DNA from: JAFDWI01 sp040255345 | Lineage (GTDB): Bacteria > Actinomycetota > Acidimicrobiia > Acidimicrobiales > Iamiaceae | DNA length: 64,000 nt | NCBI GenBank assembly: GCA_040255345.1 | Contig: JBDZUV010000002.1 | Location: forward strand, 1 to 64,000 | Direction of reading: 5' to 3' | Shown here: positions 42,170 through 51,823 of the stretch, in pieces | How the letters are laid out: every line of letters begins with the position of its first letter | How positions within the stretch are numbered: position 1 is the first letter of the stretch | Made by a program: the position numbers and the translations under genes | Notes under the pieces: generated by a model | Told to the model about the DNA's origin: nothing | Database searches by the model: none | The model's input: only the letters and a program-made list of their open reading frames with translations

Positions 42170-43960
42170 TCACTCGGTGTAGTAGAGGGTCCCGGGCCGG
42201 ATGATGCCCAACGACGACGGCGACGGGGTGCTGAGGCCACTCACGTTGTTCCTGAACACGTTGCCGTAGTAGTCGAACAGCAGCGGCACGTACACGACGT
42301 CCTTGGCGACCTGCTCCTGGACCTGGTCGTACAGCTTCTTGCGCTTGTTCCGGTCGGCGGTCTCCCGGGCTTCGGTCAGCCACTTGTCGACGTCGGGCCG
42401 GTTGTACTTCACGAGGTTGGTCGTGCCCGTGGAGTGCAGCGAACCGTAGACCCCGTCGGGGTCGGCGATCTGGGGAGAACGGAAGCACGCCGAGTCCCAG
42501 GGAATGTCGCTCGTACCCGACAGCAAGGTGGTGACGAGGATCGACTGTTCGACCTGACGCAACTTCGCGGTCACCCCGACGGCTGCGGCCTGCTGCTTGA
42601 GGATCTGGAAGATCCCGCTGGATTCGGGTGTGTTGATGCACAGGGCGTCGACGTCGGGGTCGACGCCGGCTGCTCTCGTTTCCTCGACCAGCTTCTTGGC
42701 CTTGGCGACATCGGTGCGGGGCAGTTGACCCTTGGGGTCGTACCAGGGACTCGACGCCGGGATGAAGCCGTACGCGGGCACCCGGGCGCCCTTGTAGTAC
42801 TTCTGGTTGATCTCGTTGCGGTTGATCGAGAGGTTGAACGCTTCCCGGGACTTCTTCGCGATCGGGTCGTCCAACGAGCGGATCGCCGTGTCCGACGCGG
42901 CCTCCCCGGGGTTCGGTTTGACCCCGAAGGGCTCGTGGGTGAGGTTCAGGACCAGGATGGTGGAACTCGAACCTTCCGACGGCTGCACCGAGAGACTCTG
43001 GTCCTTCTTGGCCTGGACCAGGTTGGAGGTGTCGGCGGTCTGCATGACCTGGACCGAGTTGGACTGCACGGCCTGCAGACGGGTCACCGAGTCGTTGAGC
43101 GGTTGGAAGATGACCTTGTCGAGGTACGGCAGCTTGGCGTTGTCGTTGTCGGGGTCGGTGCCGTAGTAGTTGTCGTTCTTGACCAGGGTGTAGGAGTCAC
43201 CGGATTTCGACTGGTACGCGAACGGTCCGGCGCCGACGAGTTGATCGATGCCGGGCTTCTGGGCGTCGCCGCGGGCCGATGATTCGGTGATCCAACCCAG
43301 ACCGGTCCCGGTGATCTGGGTCGGGAACGCCACGACCTTTTCCTTGAGCGTGTACTTGACGGTGAGATCACCCTCGGCGGTCACCGACTCGATGTTCGCC
43401 GCGTTCGTGGCACACGCACAGTCCGAACTGCCCTTCACCCACATCGTGTGGTCCACGACCTCCTGGGCCGTGAGGGGCTTGCCGTTCGAGAACTTCACAC
43501 CCTTGCGCAGCGTGAGCGTCCAGTGCTGCAGGTCGTTGTTCTGCGACGTGATCTTGTCGGCGAGCTGGTTGTAGCGGTGGTTGGTGTTGTCGGTCACCGG
43601 GACACCCGCGAACTGCTTGTCATCGGGGTCGCCGTAGGTCAGCAACGGGTCGAACACCGCGTAGGCCATCTGCACGTCGGCAGGCTGGATCACGTTCGCG
43701 TTCGGTGAGACGTCCAGGATGTCACTCTCGACCCCGAAGGTCAGGGTGCCACCCGGCTTCGGGGTGCCCTTGTGGACGGGTTGGTTCACGATGTCCGACG
43801 GGAACAGCCCGGCGTCGCCGGTGTTCGATCCCGTTCCGCTCGTGGTGCCCTGGGATCCCCCTCCACCCTGGGTGTTCGACTTGCTGTCGTTGCTGCACGC
43901 GCCGACGACCAACGCCAGCACGCACAGAGCAGCGATCCACTTCAGTGGCTTCTTCGACAC
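42170..43960 (-). CDS. Peptide-type ABC transporter substrate-binding lipoprotein, copy 1
   Basis: 596 residues, SBP_bac_5 (DppA/OppA) family. Signal peptide ends in the lipobox VGAC with Cys22 as lipid anchor, then a low-complexity Ser/Gly/Thr spacer. Family sequence: FSNGKPLTAQEVVDHT and YDQVQEQVAKDVVYVPLLF. GTG 43960 is chosen because AGAAGGA lies five bases upstream; longer starts lack a site. It is the last of four tandem paralogues. Conserved Cys in CACATN, ALCINTPE and ACFRSPQ are shared by all copies. No permease or ATPase gene is adjacent. Confidence 0.92.
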   Translation of the reverse strand: MSKKPLKWIAALCVLALVVGACSNDSKSNTQGGGGSQGTTSGTGSNTGDAGLFPSDIVNQPVHKGTPKPGGTLTFGVESDILDVSPNANVIQPADVQMAYAVFDPLLTYGDPDDKQFAGVPVTDNTNHRYNQLADKITSQNNDLQHWTLTLRKGVKFSNGKPLTAQEVVDHTMWVKGSSDCACATNAANIESVTAEGDLTVKYTLKEKVVAFPTQITGTGLGWITESSARGDAQKPGIDQLVGAGPFAYQSKSGDSYTLVKNDNYYGTDPDNDNAKLPYLDKVIFQPLNDSVTRLQAVQSNSVQVMQTADTSNLVQAKKDQSLSVQPSEGSSSTILVLNLTHEPFGVKPNPGEAASDTAIRSLDDPIAKKSREAFNLSINRNEINQKYYKGARVPAYGFIPASSPWYDPKGQLPRTDVAKAKKLVEETRAAGVDPDVDALCINTPESSGIFQILKQQAAAVGVTAKLRQVEQSILVTTLLSGTSDIPWDSACFRSPQIADPDGVYGSLHSTGTTNLVKYNRPDVDKWLTEARETADRNKRKKLYDQVQEQVAKDVVYVPLLFDYYGNVFRNNVSGLSTPSPSSLGIIRPGTLYYTE

Positions 43961-44058
43961 AGGTTCCTTCTCCATTCGGTTGCCCATCGGCACGAAAGCG
44001 TAGCCGAGTGTTCGATGTCACAGGTGCCCGCGCCGACACGATCGGTGCGGGCACCGAT

Positions 44059-45858
44059 TCACTGGGTGCGATACAGCGTTCCCGGTCGGATGATGCCGAG
44101 CGATCCGGGAGACGGCGTTCCCAGGCCGCTGATGTTCTTGGCGAACACGTTGCCCCAGTAGTCGAAGAGCAGCGGCACGACGAACTTGTCCTTGGAGACC
44201 TGGACCTGGATCTTGTCGTACAGCGCCTTGCGCTTCGCGGTGTCGTTGGTCTGGCGAGCCTCGTTCAACCAGGTGTCGACGTTCTTGCGGGAGTACTTCA
44301 CCAGGTTGGTCGGCCCCCCGGTGATGAGCCCGCCGTAGACTCCGTCGGGGTCGCTGAGCTGAGCGCTCCGGAAACAGGCGGTGTCCCAGGGGATGTCACC
44401 GGTGCCCGACAGCAGGGTCGTGACCAGGATCGCCTGCTCGACCTGGCGCAGGTTCGAGTGGATCCCCACCGCCTGACCCTGTTGCTTGAGGATCTGGAAG
44501 ATCCCCGAGGATTCCGGGGTGTTGATGCACAGCGCGTTGACGGTGGGTGCCATCCCCTTGGCCTTCAACTCGTCGACGAGTTCGGTGGCCTTGGCCTTGT
44601 CGTAGCGGGGGAGTTGACCGTCGGGGTTGTACCACGGACTCGAGGAAGGGAAGAACCCGTAGGCCGGTACGCGGGCACCCTTGTAGTACTTCTGGTTGAT
44701 CTCGTTGCGGTTGATCGAATACACGAACGCCTCACGGGCCTTGATCGCGTCGGGGTCGTCGAGTGAGCGGATCGCCGTGGCCTGCGCGGACTCGCCCGGC
44801 TTCGCCTTCACCCCGAAGGGCGGGTGGGTGAGGTTCGTCACCAGGATCGTGGCGCTCGACCCCTGCGCGGGCTGGACCTTCAGGTTCGGGTCCTTCTTGG
44901 CCCCCACGAGGTTGGAGGTGTCCGCGGTTCCCATGATCTGCACCGATCCCGACTGCACGGCCTGCAGGCGGGTCACCGAGTCGGCCAACGGGGTGAAGGT
45001 GATCTTGTCGAGATACGGCAGTTTGGCGTCGTCGTTGTCGTGGTCGGTTCCGTAGTAGTACTTGTTCTTGACCAACGTGTAGGAGTCACCCGAATGGGAC
45101 TGGTACGCGAAGGGACCGGCGCCGACGAGTTGATCGATGCCGGGCTTCTGGGCATTGCCGCGGGCCGATGATTCGGTGATCCAACCGAGGCCGGTGCCGG
45201 TGAGTTGTGACGGGAAGGCCACGACCGGTTCGGCCAAGGTGTACTTCACGGTCAGGTCACCGTCCGCGGTCACCGAGGAGATGTTCTTCGCGTTCGTGGC
45301 GCACGCACACTCGGGCGACGCCATGACCCACTTGGTGTGGTCGACCACCTCGGTGGCCGTGAGGGGCTTGCCGTTGGAGAACTTCACTCCTTTGCGCAAG
45401 GTGAGCGTCCAGTGCTGCAGGTCGTCGTTGTCGGAGGTGAGGGAGTCGGCGAGTTGGTTGTAGCGGTGGTCGGTGTTGTCGGTCACCGGTTGACCCTTGA
45501 AGTGGGTGTCGTCGGGGTCGCCGTAGGTCAACAACGGATCGAAGACCGCGTAGGCCATCTGCACGTCCGCAGGCTGGATGACGTTCTGGTTCGGCGACAC
45601 GTCGAGGATGTCGCTCTCGACGCCCCAGGTGATCGAGCCGCCGCGCGCGGGGGTGCCGTCGTGCACGGGCTGGTTCACGATGTCGGCGGGAAAGATACCG
45701 GCGGTCGCCTCGGCGGTCTGGGTGGTCGCGCCGGCCTTGGTGGACGCAGAGGGTTTGCTCGTGGAATCACTGTTGCTGCACGCGCCGGCGAGCAACGCGA
45801 GTGCACACAAGCCGGCACTGAAGCGCAGCCAGCTTCGGCTCACGGTCGATCGAGTCAC
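44059..45858 (-). CDS. Peptide-type ABC transporter substrate-binding lipoprotein, copy 2
   Basis: 599 residues, SBP_bac_5 family. Lipobox LLAGAC with anchor Cys27. The body is very close to copy 1 (for example DILDVSPNQNVIQPADVQMA and PSSSPWYNPDGQLPRYDKA), so the two arose by recent duplication. GTG 45858 follows AGGGG at five bases. It lies 98 bases before copy 1 and 125 after copy 3. The four-Cys pattern is kept (CACATN, LCINTPE, ACFRSAQ). Confidence 0.92.
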   Translation of the reverse strand: MTRSTVSRSWLRFSAGLCALALLAGACSNSDSTSKPSASTKAGATTQTAEATAGIFPADIVNQPVHDGTPARGGSITWGVESDILDVSPNQNVIQPADVQMAYAVFDPLLTYGDPDDTHFKGQPVTDNTDHRYNQLADSLTSDNDDLQHWTLTLRKGVKFSNGKPLTATEVVDHTKWVMASPECACATNAKNISSVTADGDLTVKYTLAEPVVAFPSQLTGTGLGWITESSARGNAQKPGIDQLVGAGPFAYQSHSGDSYTLVKNKYYYGTDHDNDDAKLPYLDKITFTPLADSVTRLQAVQSGSVQIMGTADTSNLVGAKKDPNLKVQPAQGSSATILVTNLTHPPFGVKAKPGESAQATAIRSLDDPDAIKAREAFVYSINRNEINQKYYKGARVPAYGFFPSSSPWYNPDGQLPRYDKAKATELVDELKAKGMAPTVNALCINTPESSGIFQILKQQGQAVGIHSNLRQVEQAILVTTLLSGTGDIPWDTACFRSAQLSDPDGVYGGLITGGPTNLVKYSRKNVDTWLNEARQTNDTAKRKALYDKIQVQVSKDKFVVPLLFDYWGNVFAKNISGLGTPSPGSLGIIRPGTLYRTQ

Positions 45859-45983
45859 AGGGTCCCCTTGGATGTCGGCCGGCCCCACCCCCAATGACGG
45901 GGCCGGAATGTCGACACTCTAACCCATGGAAGTGCGGTTGCTGTGACCGACGCCACGAAGGTCGCCGGTCACAGCCTCGCGGG

Positions 45984-47783
45984 TCACTTCTTGAGGTACA
46001 GGTCGCCGGGGTCGATGATGCCCAGCGAAGAGGACGACGGCGTCGACAGACCGCTGACGTTCTTGCGGTACACGTTGCCCCAGTAGTCGAAGAGCAGCGG
46101 GACCACGACGACGTCCTTGGAGATCTGCGCCTGGATCTTGTCGTACAGGGCCTCGCGTTCGGCAACGTCCGCGGTCCGTCGGGCCTCCTTCAACCAGGTG
46201 TCCACGTTCTTGCGTGAGTACTTGACCAGGTTGGTGGTACCGCCCGTGATGTAGGCCGGGTAGATGCCGTCGGGATCGGCGAGCTGGCCACTCCGGAAGC
46301 ACGACGTGTTCCACTGGATGTCACTGCTTCCGCTGAGCAGGGTGTTGACGAGCAGCGCCTGTTCGATCTGGCGGAGTGTGCCCTGGATCCCCACGGTCCG
46401 TGTGGTCTCCCGGATGATCTGGTTCACGCCTGAGGCTTCGGGCGTGTTGATGCAGATGCTCTGCAGTTTGAAATCGACGCCGGCGGCCTTCACCTTGTCG
46501 ACGAGGGCGGCGGCCTTCTTCAGGTCCAAGCGGGGGAGCTGACCATCGGGGTTGTACCAGGGGCTGGAGGCCGGGAACGGTCCGTACGCCGGCACCCGGG
46601 TGCCCTTGTAGTACTTCTGGTTGATCTCGTTGCGGTTGATCGCGTAGTTGAACGCCTGACGGGCGGCGAGCGCGGTCGGGTCGTCGAGCGAGCGGATCGC
46701 CGTTTCCTGAGCGGTCTCACCCGGCTTCGCCTTCACCCCGAAGGGCGGGTGGGTCAGGTTCAGGACCAGGATCGTCGACGAGGAACCCTGGGCCGGCTGG
46801 ACGTTCAAATCGGGGTCGCTCTTGGCGCCCACCAGGTTGGAGGTGTCCGCGGTCTGCATGATCTGCACGCCGCCGGACTGCACGGCCTGGAGGCGGGTGA
46901 CCGAGTCGGCGAGGGGACGGAACACGATCTTGTCGAGGTAGGGGAGCTTGGCGTCGCCGTTGTCGCGGTCCACCCCGAAGTAGTGCTCGTTGGCCGTGAC
47001 CGTGTAGGAGTCACCCGACTGCGAGTCGTACTGGAACGGTCCGGCGCCGATCAGGTGGGCGATGTCGGGACTCTGCGGATCGGGGGCGGCGTCGCGGGCC
47101 GAGGATTCGGTGATCCAGCCCAGCCCGCCGCCGACCAACTTGGTGGGCCAGTCCACGATCGGGTCCTTCAAGGTGTACTGGACGGTCAGGTCTCCTGCGG
47201 CGGTGACCGAGGCGATCTCCGACGCGTTCTGGGCACACGAGCAACTGGTGGAGGCCATCGCCCACTTCGTCGCGTCGACGACCTGCTGCGCGGTCACCGG
47301 TTTGCCGTTGGAGAACTTCACGCCCTTGCGCAGGGTGAGGGTCCAGTGGATCAGGTCGTTGTTCTCGGAGGTCAGCGAGTCGGCCAACTGGTCGTAGGCG
47401 TGGTCGGTGTTGTCGGTCACCGCCATGCCCTTGAACTTGCCGTGGTCACCCCAGGTGATCAGCGAGGCGAACACCGCGGAAGCCATCTGGACGTCTGCCG
47501 GTTGGATGGGGCTCTGGTTCGGTGACACGTCGAGCACGTCGCTCTCGAGGCCCCAGGTGAGGGTCCCGCCCCGCTTCGGTGTGCCCTCGTGCACGGCCTT
47601 GTTGACCGTGTCGGCCGGGAAGATCCCCGACGTCTCGGTGCTCTGGGATCCCGATGCTCCGGACTTCTTCGACGAGCTCGTCCCGCCGGAGGTGTCGTTG
47701 CTGCACGCGCCGACGAGCAGCGCCAACGTGCACAGCACGGCGCTGAAGCGGAGAACCCTCCGGTTCATCGGTGACGACTTCAT
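45984..47783 (-). CDS. Peptide-type ABC transporter substrate-binding lipoprotein, copy 3
   Basis: 599 residues, SBP_bac_5 family. Lipobox LLVGAC with anchor Cys27; ATG 47783 follows AAGGGGAAT. It shares the family blocks SNGKPVTAQQVVDATKWAM and KYYKGTRVPAYGPFPASS with copies 1 and 2, but is more diverged (for example YWG and RDAAPDPQSPDIAH). Cys pairs appear as CSCAQN, ICINTPE and SCFRSGQ. It starts 36 bases after the copy 4 stop. Confidence 0.92.
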   Translation of the reverse strand: MKSSPMNRRVLRFSAVLCTLALLVGACSNDTSGGTSSSKKSGASGSQSTETSGIFPADTVNKAVHEGTPKRGGTLTWGLESDVLDVSPNQSPIQPADVQMASAVFASLITWGDHGKFKGMAVTDNTDHAYDQLADSLTSENNDLIHWTLTLRKGVKFSNGKPVTAQQVVDATKWAMASTSCSCAQNASEIASVTAAGDLTVQYTLKDPIVDWPTKLVGGGLGWITESSARDAAPDPQSPDIAHLIGAGPFQYDSQSGDSYTVTANEHYFGVDRDNGDAKLPYLDKIVFRPLADSVTRLQAVQSGGVQIMQTADTSNLVGAKSDPDLNVQPAQGSSSTILVLNLTHPPFGVKAKPGETAQETAIRSLDDPTALAARQAFNYAINRNEINQKYYKGTRVPAYGPFPASSPWYNPDGQLPRLDLKKAAALVDKVKAAGVDFKLQSICINTPEASGVNQIIRETTRTVGIQGTLRQIEQALLVNTLLSGSSDIQWNTSCFRSGQLADPDGIYPAYITGGTTNLVKYSRKNVDTWLKEARRTADVAEREALYDKIQAQISKDVVVVPLLFDYWGNVYRKNVSGLSTPSSSSLGIIDPGDLYLKK

Positions 47784-47819
47784 GTATTCCCCTTGTCGAA
47801 AATGGGCCGACCCGACGGA

Positions 47820-49583
47820 TCAACCTTCGGTGTAGTACAGGTTCCCAGGGCGGATGATGCCCAGGGACGTGGGCGAGGGGGTGGTGAGCCCGCTCACGTT
47901 GTTCCGGTACACGTTGCCGTCGTAGTCGAACAGCAGTGGTACGTACACCACGTCCTTGGAGACCTCTTGTTGGACCGTAGCGTACAGCTTCTCGCGCTCG
48001 GCACGATCAGCGGTGCGTCGCCCCTGCTCGAGGGCGCGGTCGACTCGGTCGCTCGCGTACTTCACGAAGTTGGTGGGTCCGCCCGAGTGCAGCGCGTTGT
48101 ACAGACCGTTGGGGTCGGCGACCTGGGGGGCCCGGAAACAGGCCATCGTCCAGGCGATGTCGCCGCCGCCGGCGAGCAGGTTCTGGACGAGGATCGCCTG
48201 TTCCACCTGCTTGAGCTGTGCGGAGAACCCGGCCGCTTCGACCTGCTGCTGCACGAGTTGGAACGTCGCCGTGGCCTGGGGGTTGGCGACGCACAGGGCG
48301 GTCAGGTCGGTGGTGACGCCCGCCTTGGCCACCTTGTCGACGAGGCCCTTGGCCTTGGCCAGATCGAAGCGGGGGAGCTGAGCCCCGGCATCGTAGAAGG
48401 GGCTGTCGGGTGGCAGGAAGCCGTACGCGGGGTTCCGGGTGCCGCTGAAGTCCTTCTGATTGATCTCGTTGCGGTTGATCGAGTAGTTGAAGGCCTGGCG
48501 GGCCGCGAGCGCGGTCGGGTCGTCCAGGGCACGCCTGGCCGTCGCCTGCGCGTCCTCGCCCTCCCTGGGAGTGACCCCGAACGGGGGACGGGTGAGGTTG
48601 AGCCCGATGATGGTCGAGCTGGATCCCTGTGCCGGTTGCACGCCCAACTTCGGGTCCTTCTTGGCCTGCACGAGGTTCGCCGTGTCGGTGGTCTGCATGA
48701 TCTGGACCGAGTTGGACTGCAGCGCCTGCAGACGGGTGGTCGAATCGGCGAGTGGCTTGAAGATGATCTTGTCGAGATACGGCAGCTTGGCGTCGTCGTT
48801 GTCGTGGTCGACGCCGTAGTAATGGGTGTTGCGCACCAGGGTGAAGTTGTCGCCGGAGCGCGACAGGTACTTGAAGGGGCCGGTGCCGATCAGGTGGGTG
48901 ATGTCGGGGTTGTTCGGGTCGCCGGCCGCGTTCCGGGCGCCCGACTCGGTGATCCAACCCAGGCCGCTCCGGTCGAGCTTCGCGGGCCAGTCGACGACGG
49001 GTTCGGACAAGGTGTAGGTGACCGTCTGCGGGCCCGTCGCGGTGATGGCCGAGATGAGCTTGGCGCTTTCGCTGCAGTCACAGGTGCCGGAGTCCTTGAC
49101 CCAGTTCGTGTTGTCGACGACCTGTTGCGCGGTGAGCGCGACGCCGTTGGAGAACTCGACGCCCTTGCGCAGTTTCAGGGTCCAGGTCTTCAGATCCTTC
49201 GAGTGCGTGAGTTCGTCCGCGAGTTGGTTGGCCCGATGACCGGTGTTGTCGGTGATCGGCAACCCCTCGGCGTCGAAGGTGATGAGGGCGTCGAAGACCG
49301 CGGACGCCAACTGGACGTCAGGAGGCTGGACGACACTCTGGTTGGGCGAGACGTTCAACACGTCGCCCTCGAGACCGTAGGTCAGCGTGCCACCGCGCAC
49401 CGGCGTGCCCTCGTGGACGGCCTTGTTGACCGACTCGGCCGGGAACAGGTTGCCCGGTTCCTGTGCGGAGTCGGTACCCGAAGGCTTCGCCTGCCCGGAG
49501 TCGCCGTCGTTGCCGCACGCGGCGACTCCGACGGCCAGGAGCGCCACGACGGCGAGCGAACGCAGGATCGTTGTCTTGCCCAT
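47820..49583 (-). CDS. Peptide-type ABC transporter substrate-binding lipoprotein, copy 4
   Basis: 587 residues, first of the four in transcription order and the most diverged. Lipobox GVAAC with anchor Cys23. Family blocks: FSNGVALTAQQVVDNTNW, PYLDKIIFKPLADSTTRLQ and FLPPDSPFYDAGAQLPRFD. The third Cys block reads ALCVANPQA instead of CINTPE. ATG 49583 has no ribosome binding site but TACGCT eight bases upstream, unlike the three downstream copies, so it probably carries the main promoter of the array. Confidence 0.92.
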   Translation of the reverse strand: MGKTTILRSLAVVALLAVGVAACGNDGDSGQAKPSGTDSAQEPGNLFPAESVNKAVHEGTPVRGGTLTYGLEGDVLNVSPNQSVVQPPDVQLASAVFDALITFDAEGLPITDNTGHRANQLADELTHSKDLKTWTLKLRKGVEFSNGVALTAQQVVDNTNWVKDSGTCDCSESAKLISAITATGPQTVTYTLSEPVVDWPAKLDRSGLGWITESGARNAAGDPNNPDITHLIGTGPFKYLSRSGDNFTLVRNTHYYGVDHDNDDAKLPYLDKIIFKPLADSTTRLQALQSNSVQIMQTTDTANLVQAKKDPKLGVQPAQGSSSTIIGLNLTRPPFGVTPREGEDAQATARRALDDPTALAARQAFNYSINRNEINQKDFSGTRNPAYGFLPPDSPFYDAGAQLPRFDLAKAKGLVDKVAKAGVTTDLTALCVANPQATATFQLVQQQVEAAGFSAQLKQVEQAILVQNLLAGGGDIAWTMACFRAPQVADPNGLYNALHSGGPTNFVKYASDRVDRALEQGRRTADRAEREKLYATVQQEVSKDVVYVPLLFDYDGNVYRNNVSGLTTPSPTSLGIIRPGNLYYTEG

Positions 49584-49591
49584 GGCGTGGG

Positions 49592-49597
49592 AGCGTA
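49592..49597 (-). promoter_or_regulatory. -10 hexamer TACGCT, leaderless promoter of the lipoprotein array
   Basis: TACGCT on the minus strand, 8 nt, then ATG 49583. Same hexamer and spacing as trpS. Confidence 0.5.
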
Positions 49598-49755
49598 ATG
49601 CAGCGGGCCGAACATGTGCGAGTAATCCACGCAGATGTCCTCGGAACGTATCGGGACACGCGCGTTCCGTGCCGTCCTGACCGGATCTGGATCTGGCGCA
49701 AAACGCCGATAAGACACGTTCTGTAAAGTAGAGCCGCGGAGCCGGTGTGCGACGC

Positions 49756-51066
49756 TCAGCGGAGCTGATCGAGGACGGCCTGCGCCTCGACCAGTCGCTC
49801 CGCCACTTCTCCGGACAACGCCGTGCCCGCCCGCCGGTGGGCCGCGCGGAGCCGCTCGAGCGTCGCGACTTCTTCGATGGTGAGCTGTTGCTTGTCGAAC
49901 AGGCCGGCGAGCAGCACGAAGTAGTCCTCGACGACCCGGCCGCCCGCGTCGACCCAGGCATCCGCATGGTCCATCGCCGCGAGCAACGTCGACTCGGCGG
50001 TGTCGTGGTGCCCCGCGGCGATCAGCGCAAGCGCCTGTTCGCAACGAGCGTCGATCTGCGCCTCATCGACGATCGGTTCGACCGGCGTCTGACACGGCTG
50101 ACGGCGGACCCGGGCCCACGCGTCGTCGAGCGCGTCGGGCAGCGACCGGCCGAACAAGGGAGGGCGCGGTTGCTCGTTGGCGTCGATGGCCGCCTGTGCC
50201 TGTGCCTGTTCCGCACCGGCGCCGAAGTCGTCGTCGATCAGGTTGGCCTCGACGTCACGGCCGGTCGCACGCAGCGCCTGGCTGCGAACCGTACGGGCGG
50301 CCCGGTCCACCGGGACCGCGACGGGGCGGCCCTCGAGCAGCGCGTTGACCTCGACCAGCGCTGCGCCCGGGTTTCCTTCGGCGATCCGGGCACGGGCGTC
50401 CATGATCCTGAGCACGGTCGTGACGTCATCGGTGACCGGCCGGTCCTCGGCCAGGGCGTGCGCGGCGGCGTAGTCTCCCCCGGCGATGCGCAGCGCGGTC
50501 CGGGCGACCGAGACCGGGGCGCTCGGCGTGAGCGAGCTGAGTACCTGGTCGGCCCGGGCGGGGTCGCCGGAGGCACGGAAGAGTTCGGCCGCGAGCAGCC
50601 CCAACGCGTCGCGCCCCAGGGGCACGGCGGCACCGACGCCGTCATCGAGGCGGACCAGCACGTGCAGCCCGGGCAGATAGCGGCGGAGAAAGCGGAGATC
50701 GGCCGGGTCGTTCGGACCCTGGGCGATCCAACCGAGAAAGCGCAGTGACCGGTCCGGGTGGTCCGTGGCGAGTCGGAGTGCGGCGATCACCGCGGCTGCG
50801 ACCCGGTGTTCGCCGGGTTCGGCCGCCCGTTGCAGGATCGAGCGGCCGTCGTCGTTGCGGGCCGATTCGAGCAGCGCGCGCTCGATCCGGGACGACAACG
50901 GCACCGCCTTGACGTGCTGCAGCATCCATTCCGGTGAGCGGAGTTCGCCCCTGGCGGCCACGACCCCGCGCCACTTGGTCTCCACCGGCCAGAACGTCTG
51001 GGCATCCGCGGGCGCGACGATCAAGGTCTCCTGTGACGCGTCGGCTCCACGGTTCGATGTCGGCAT
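49756..51066 (-). CDS. Helical hypothetical protein, TPR-like
   Basis: 436 residues, not recognised. Almost entirely alpha-helical with Ala/Leu/Arg/Asp-rich repeats (for example GGDYAAAHALAEDRP, GNPGAALVEVNALLEGRP, GHHDTAESTLLAAMDHADA) spaced like degenerate TPR or solenoid units. No membrane helix or signal peptide. ATG 51066 follows GGGAGTGAG. It is transcribed away from the SnoaL-like gene and toward the lipoprotein array with 172 bases between. Possible scaffold; no function proposed. Confidence 0.75.
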   Translation of the reverse strand: MPTSNRGADASQETLIVAPADAQTFWPVETKWRGVVAARGELRSPEWMLQHVKAVPLSSRIERALLESARNDDGRSILQRAAEPGEHRVAAAVIAALRLATDHPDRSLRFLGWIAQGPNDPADLRFLRRYLPGLHVLVRLDDGVGAAVPLGRDALGLLAAELFRASGDPARADQVLSSLTPSAPVSVARTALRIAGGDYAAAHALAEDRPVTDDVTTVLRIMDARARIAEGNPGAALVEVNALLEGRPVAVPVDRAARTVRSQALRATGRDVEANLIDDDFGAGAEQAQAQAAIDANEQPRPPLFGRSLPDALDDAWARVRRQPCQTPVEPIVDEAQIDARCEQALALIAAGHHDTAESTLLAAMDHADAWVDAGGRVVEDYFVLLAGLFDKQQLTIEEVATLERLRAAHRRAGTALSGEVAERLVEAQAVLDQLR

Positions 51067-51156
51067 CTCACTCCCGAATGGTCCGTGCCCAGTCTGCCAC
51101 CTGAGGGGGTGCGGCGTGACGAATGAAGGCAGCCCACCCGGGACCCGCCGCGCCGG

Positions 51157-51162
51157 TACAGT
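51157..51162 (+). promoter_or_regulatory. -10 hexamer TACAGT, leaderless promoter of the SnoaL-like gene
   Basis: TACAGT, 7 nt, then ATG 51170. Confidence 0.45.
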
Positions 51163-51169
51163 GGCCGGA

Positions 51170-51589
51170 ATGTCCCCGGAAGCCACTGCCGTGACCGCCG
51201 AGCGAGAACAGGTCCTCCGACGCCACCTCGACGCCGAACGCGACGGTGACCCGGACGAGATCCTGGCCACGTTCGCCCATCCCCGCTACGAGCTGGTCGG
51301 CAGCGGTCGGGTGTACGACGGCACCGACGAGGTTCGTGCCTACCTCGTCGAGCGTGCCCACGCCTTCCCCGACCTCGCCACCGAAGTGATCAACTTCTGG
51401 CACTCCCCCGACGTCGTGTCGTCGGAGTTGTGGCTGAGTGGCGTCTACCGGGGTCCCGTGCCCGATCTGGGGGCGAAGGGCCGCCGGTTCCGCGTCCGCA
51501 CCGCCTGTTTCTTCCTGTTCGACGGGCGCGGCCTCGTCGGCGTCAGGGCGTACTTCGATTCCGGCGCGTTGGCCCGTCAGCTAGCCTGA
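51170..51589 (+). CDS. SnoaL-like / NTF2-fold protein
   Basis: 139 residues. ERDGDPDEILATFAHPRYELVG and later VYDGTDEVRAYL, then HSPDVVSSELWLSGVYRG and KGRRFRVRTACFFLFDGRG give the cone-shaped alpha+beta barrel pattern of SnoaL polyketide-cyclase-like proteins. Members range from cyclases and hydrolases to binding proteins; no active-site residues can be assigned. ATG 51170 with TACAGT seven bases upstream. The glycine riboswitch begins 16 bases after its stop. Confidence 0.72.
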   Translation: MSPEATAVTAEREQVLRRHLDAERDGDPDEILATFAHPRYELVGSGRVYDGTDEVRAYLVERAHAFPDLATEVINFWHSPDVVSSELWLSGVYRGPVPDLGAKGRRFRVRTACFFLFDGRGLVGVRAYFDSGALARQLA

Positions 51590-51605
51590 TCGACGCTGTC
51601 GACGC

Positions 51606-51823
51606 CGTGTGGGAGAGCACCGTTCGCGGTGCGCCGAAGGAGCAAGACCTCTCCGAAACTCTCAGGCCCACGAACCGCACGGTCGAGGCGAATCTGGAAA
51701 GCGAGCGGGTCCTCTCCCCCGGCAGGTCAGGGTGGCGGGGGCCCGGTCCACCGACGGTGCAAGCGCTGTGTCGGCGTCAGCCTCACAGTGTGAAGCTCTC
51801 AGGTCCCGTGACAGAAGTGAGGG
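51606..51823 (+). ncRNA. Tandem glycine riboswitch controlling gcvP
   Basis: Aptamer 1 (about 51608-51712) has GGGAGAG, CGCCGAAGGAGCAAG, ACTCTCAGG and CTGGAAAGCG, the conserved glycine aptamer elements. Aptamer 2 (about 51735-51823) has ACGGTGCAAGCG and GAAGCTCTCAGGTCCCGTGACAGA-like sequence. The two are joined by a GC-rich linker. It lies 75 bases upstream of gcvP, where glycine binding would be expected to switch expression on. The promoter is probably just upstream of 51606. Confidence 0.9.
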
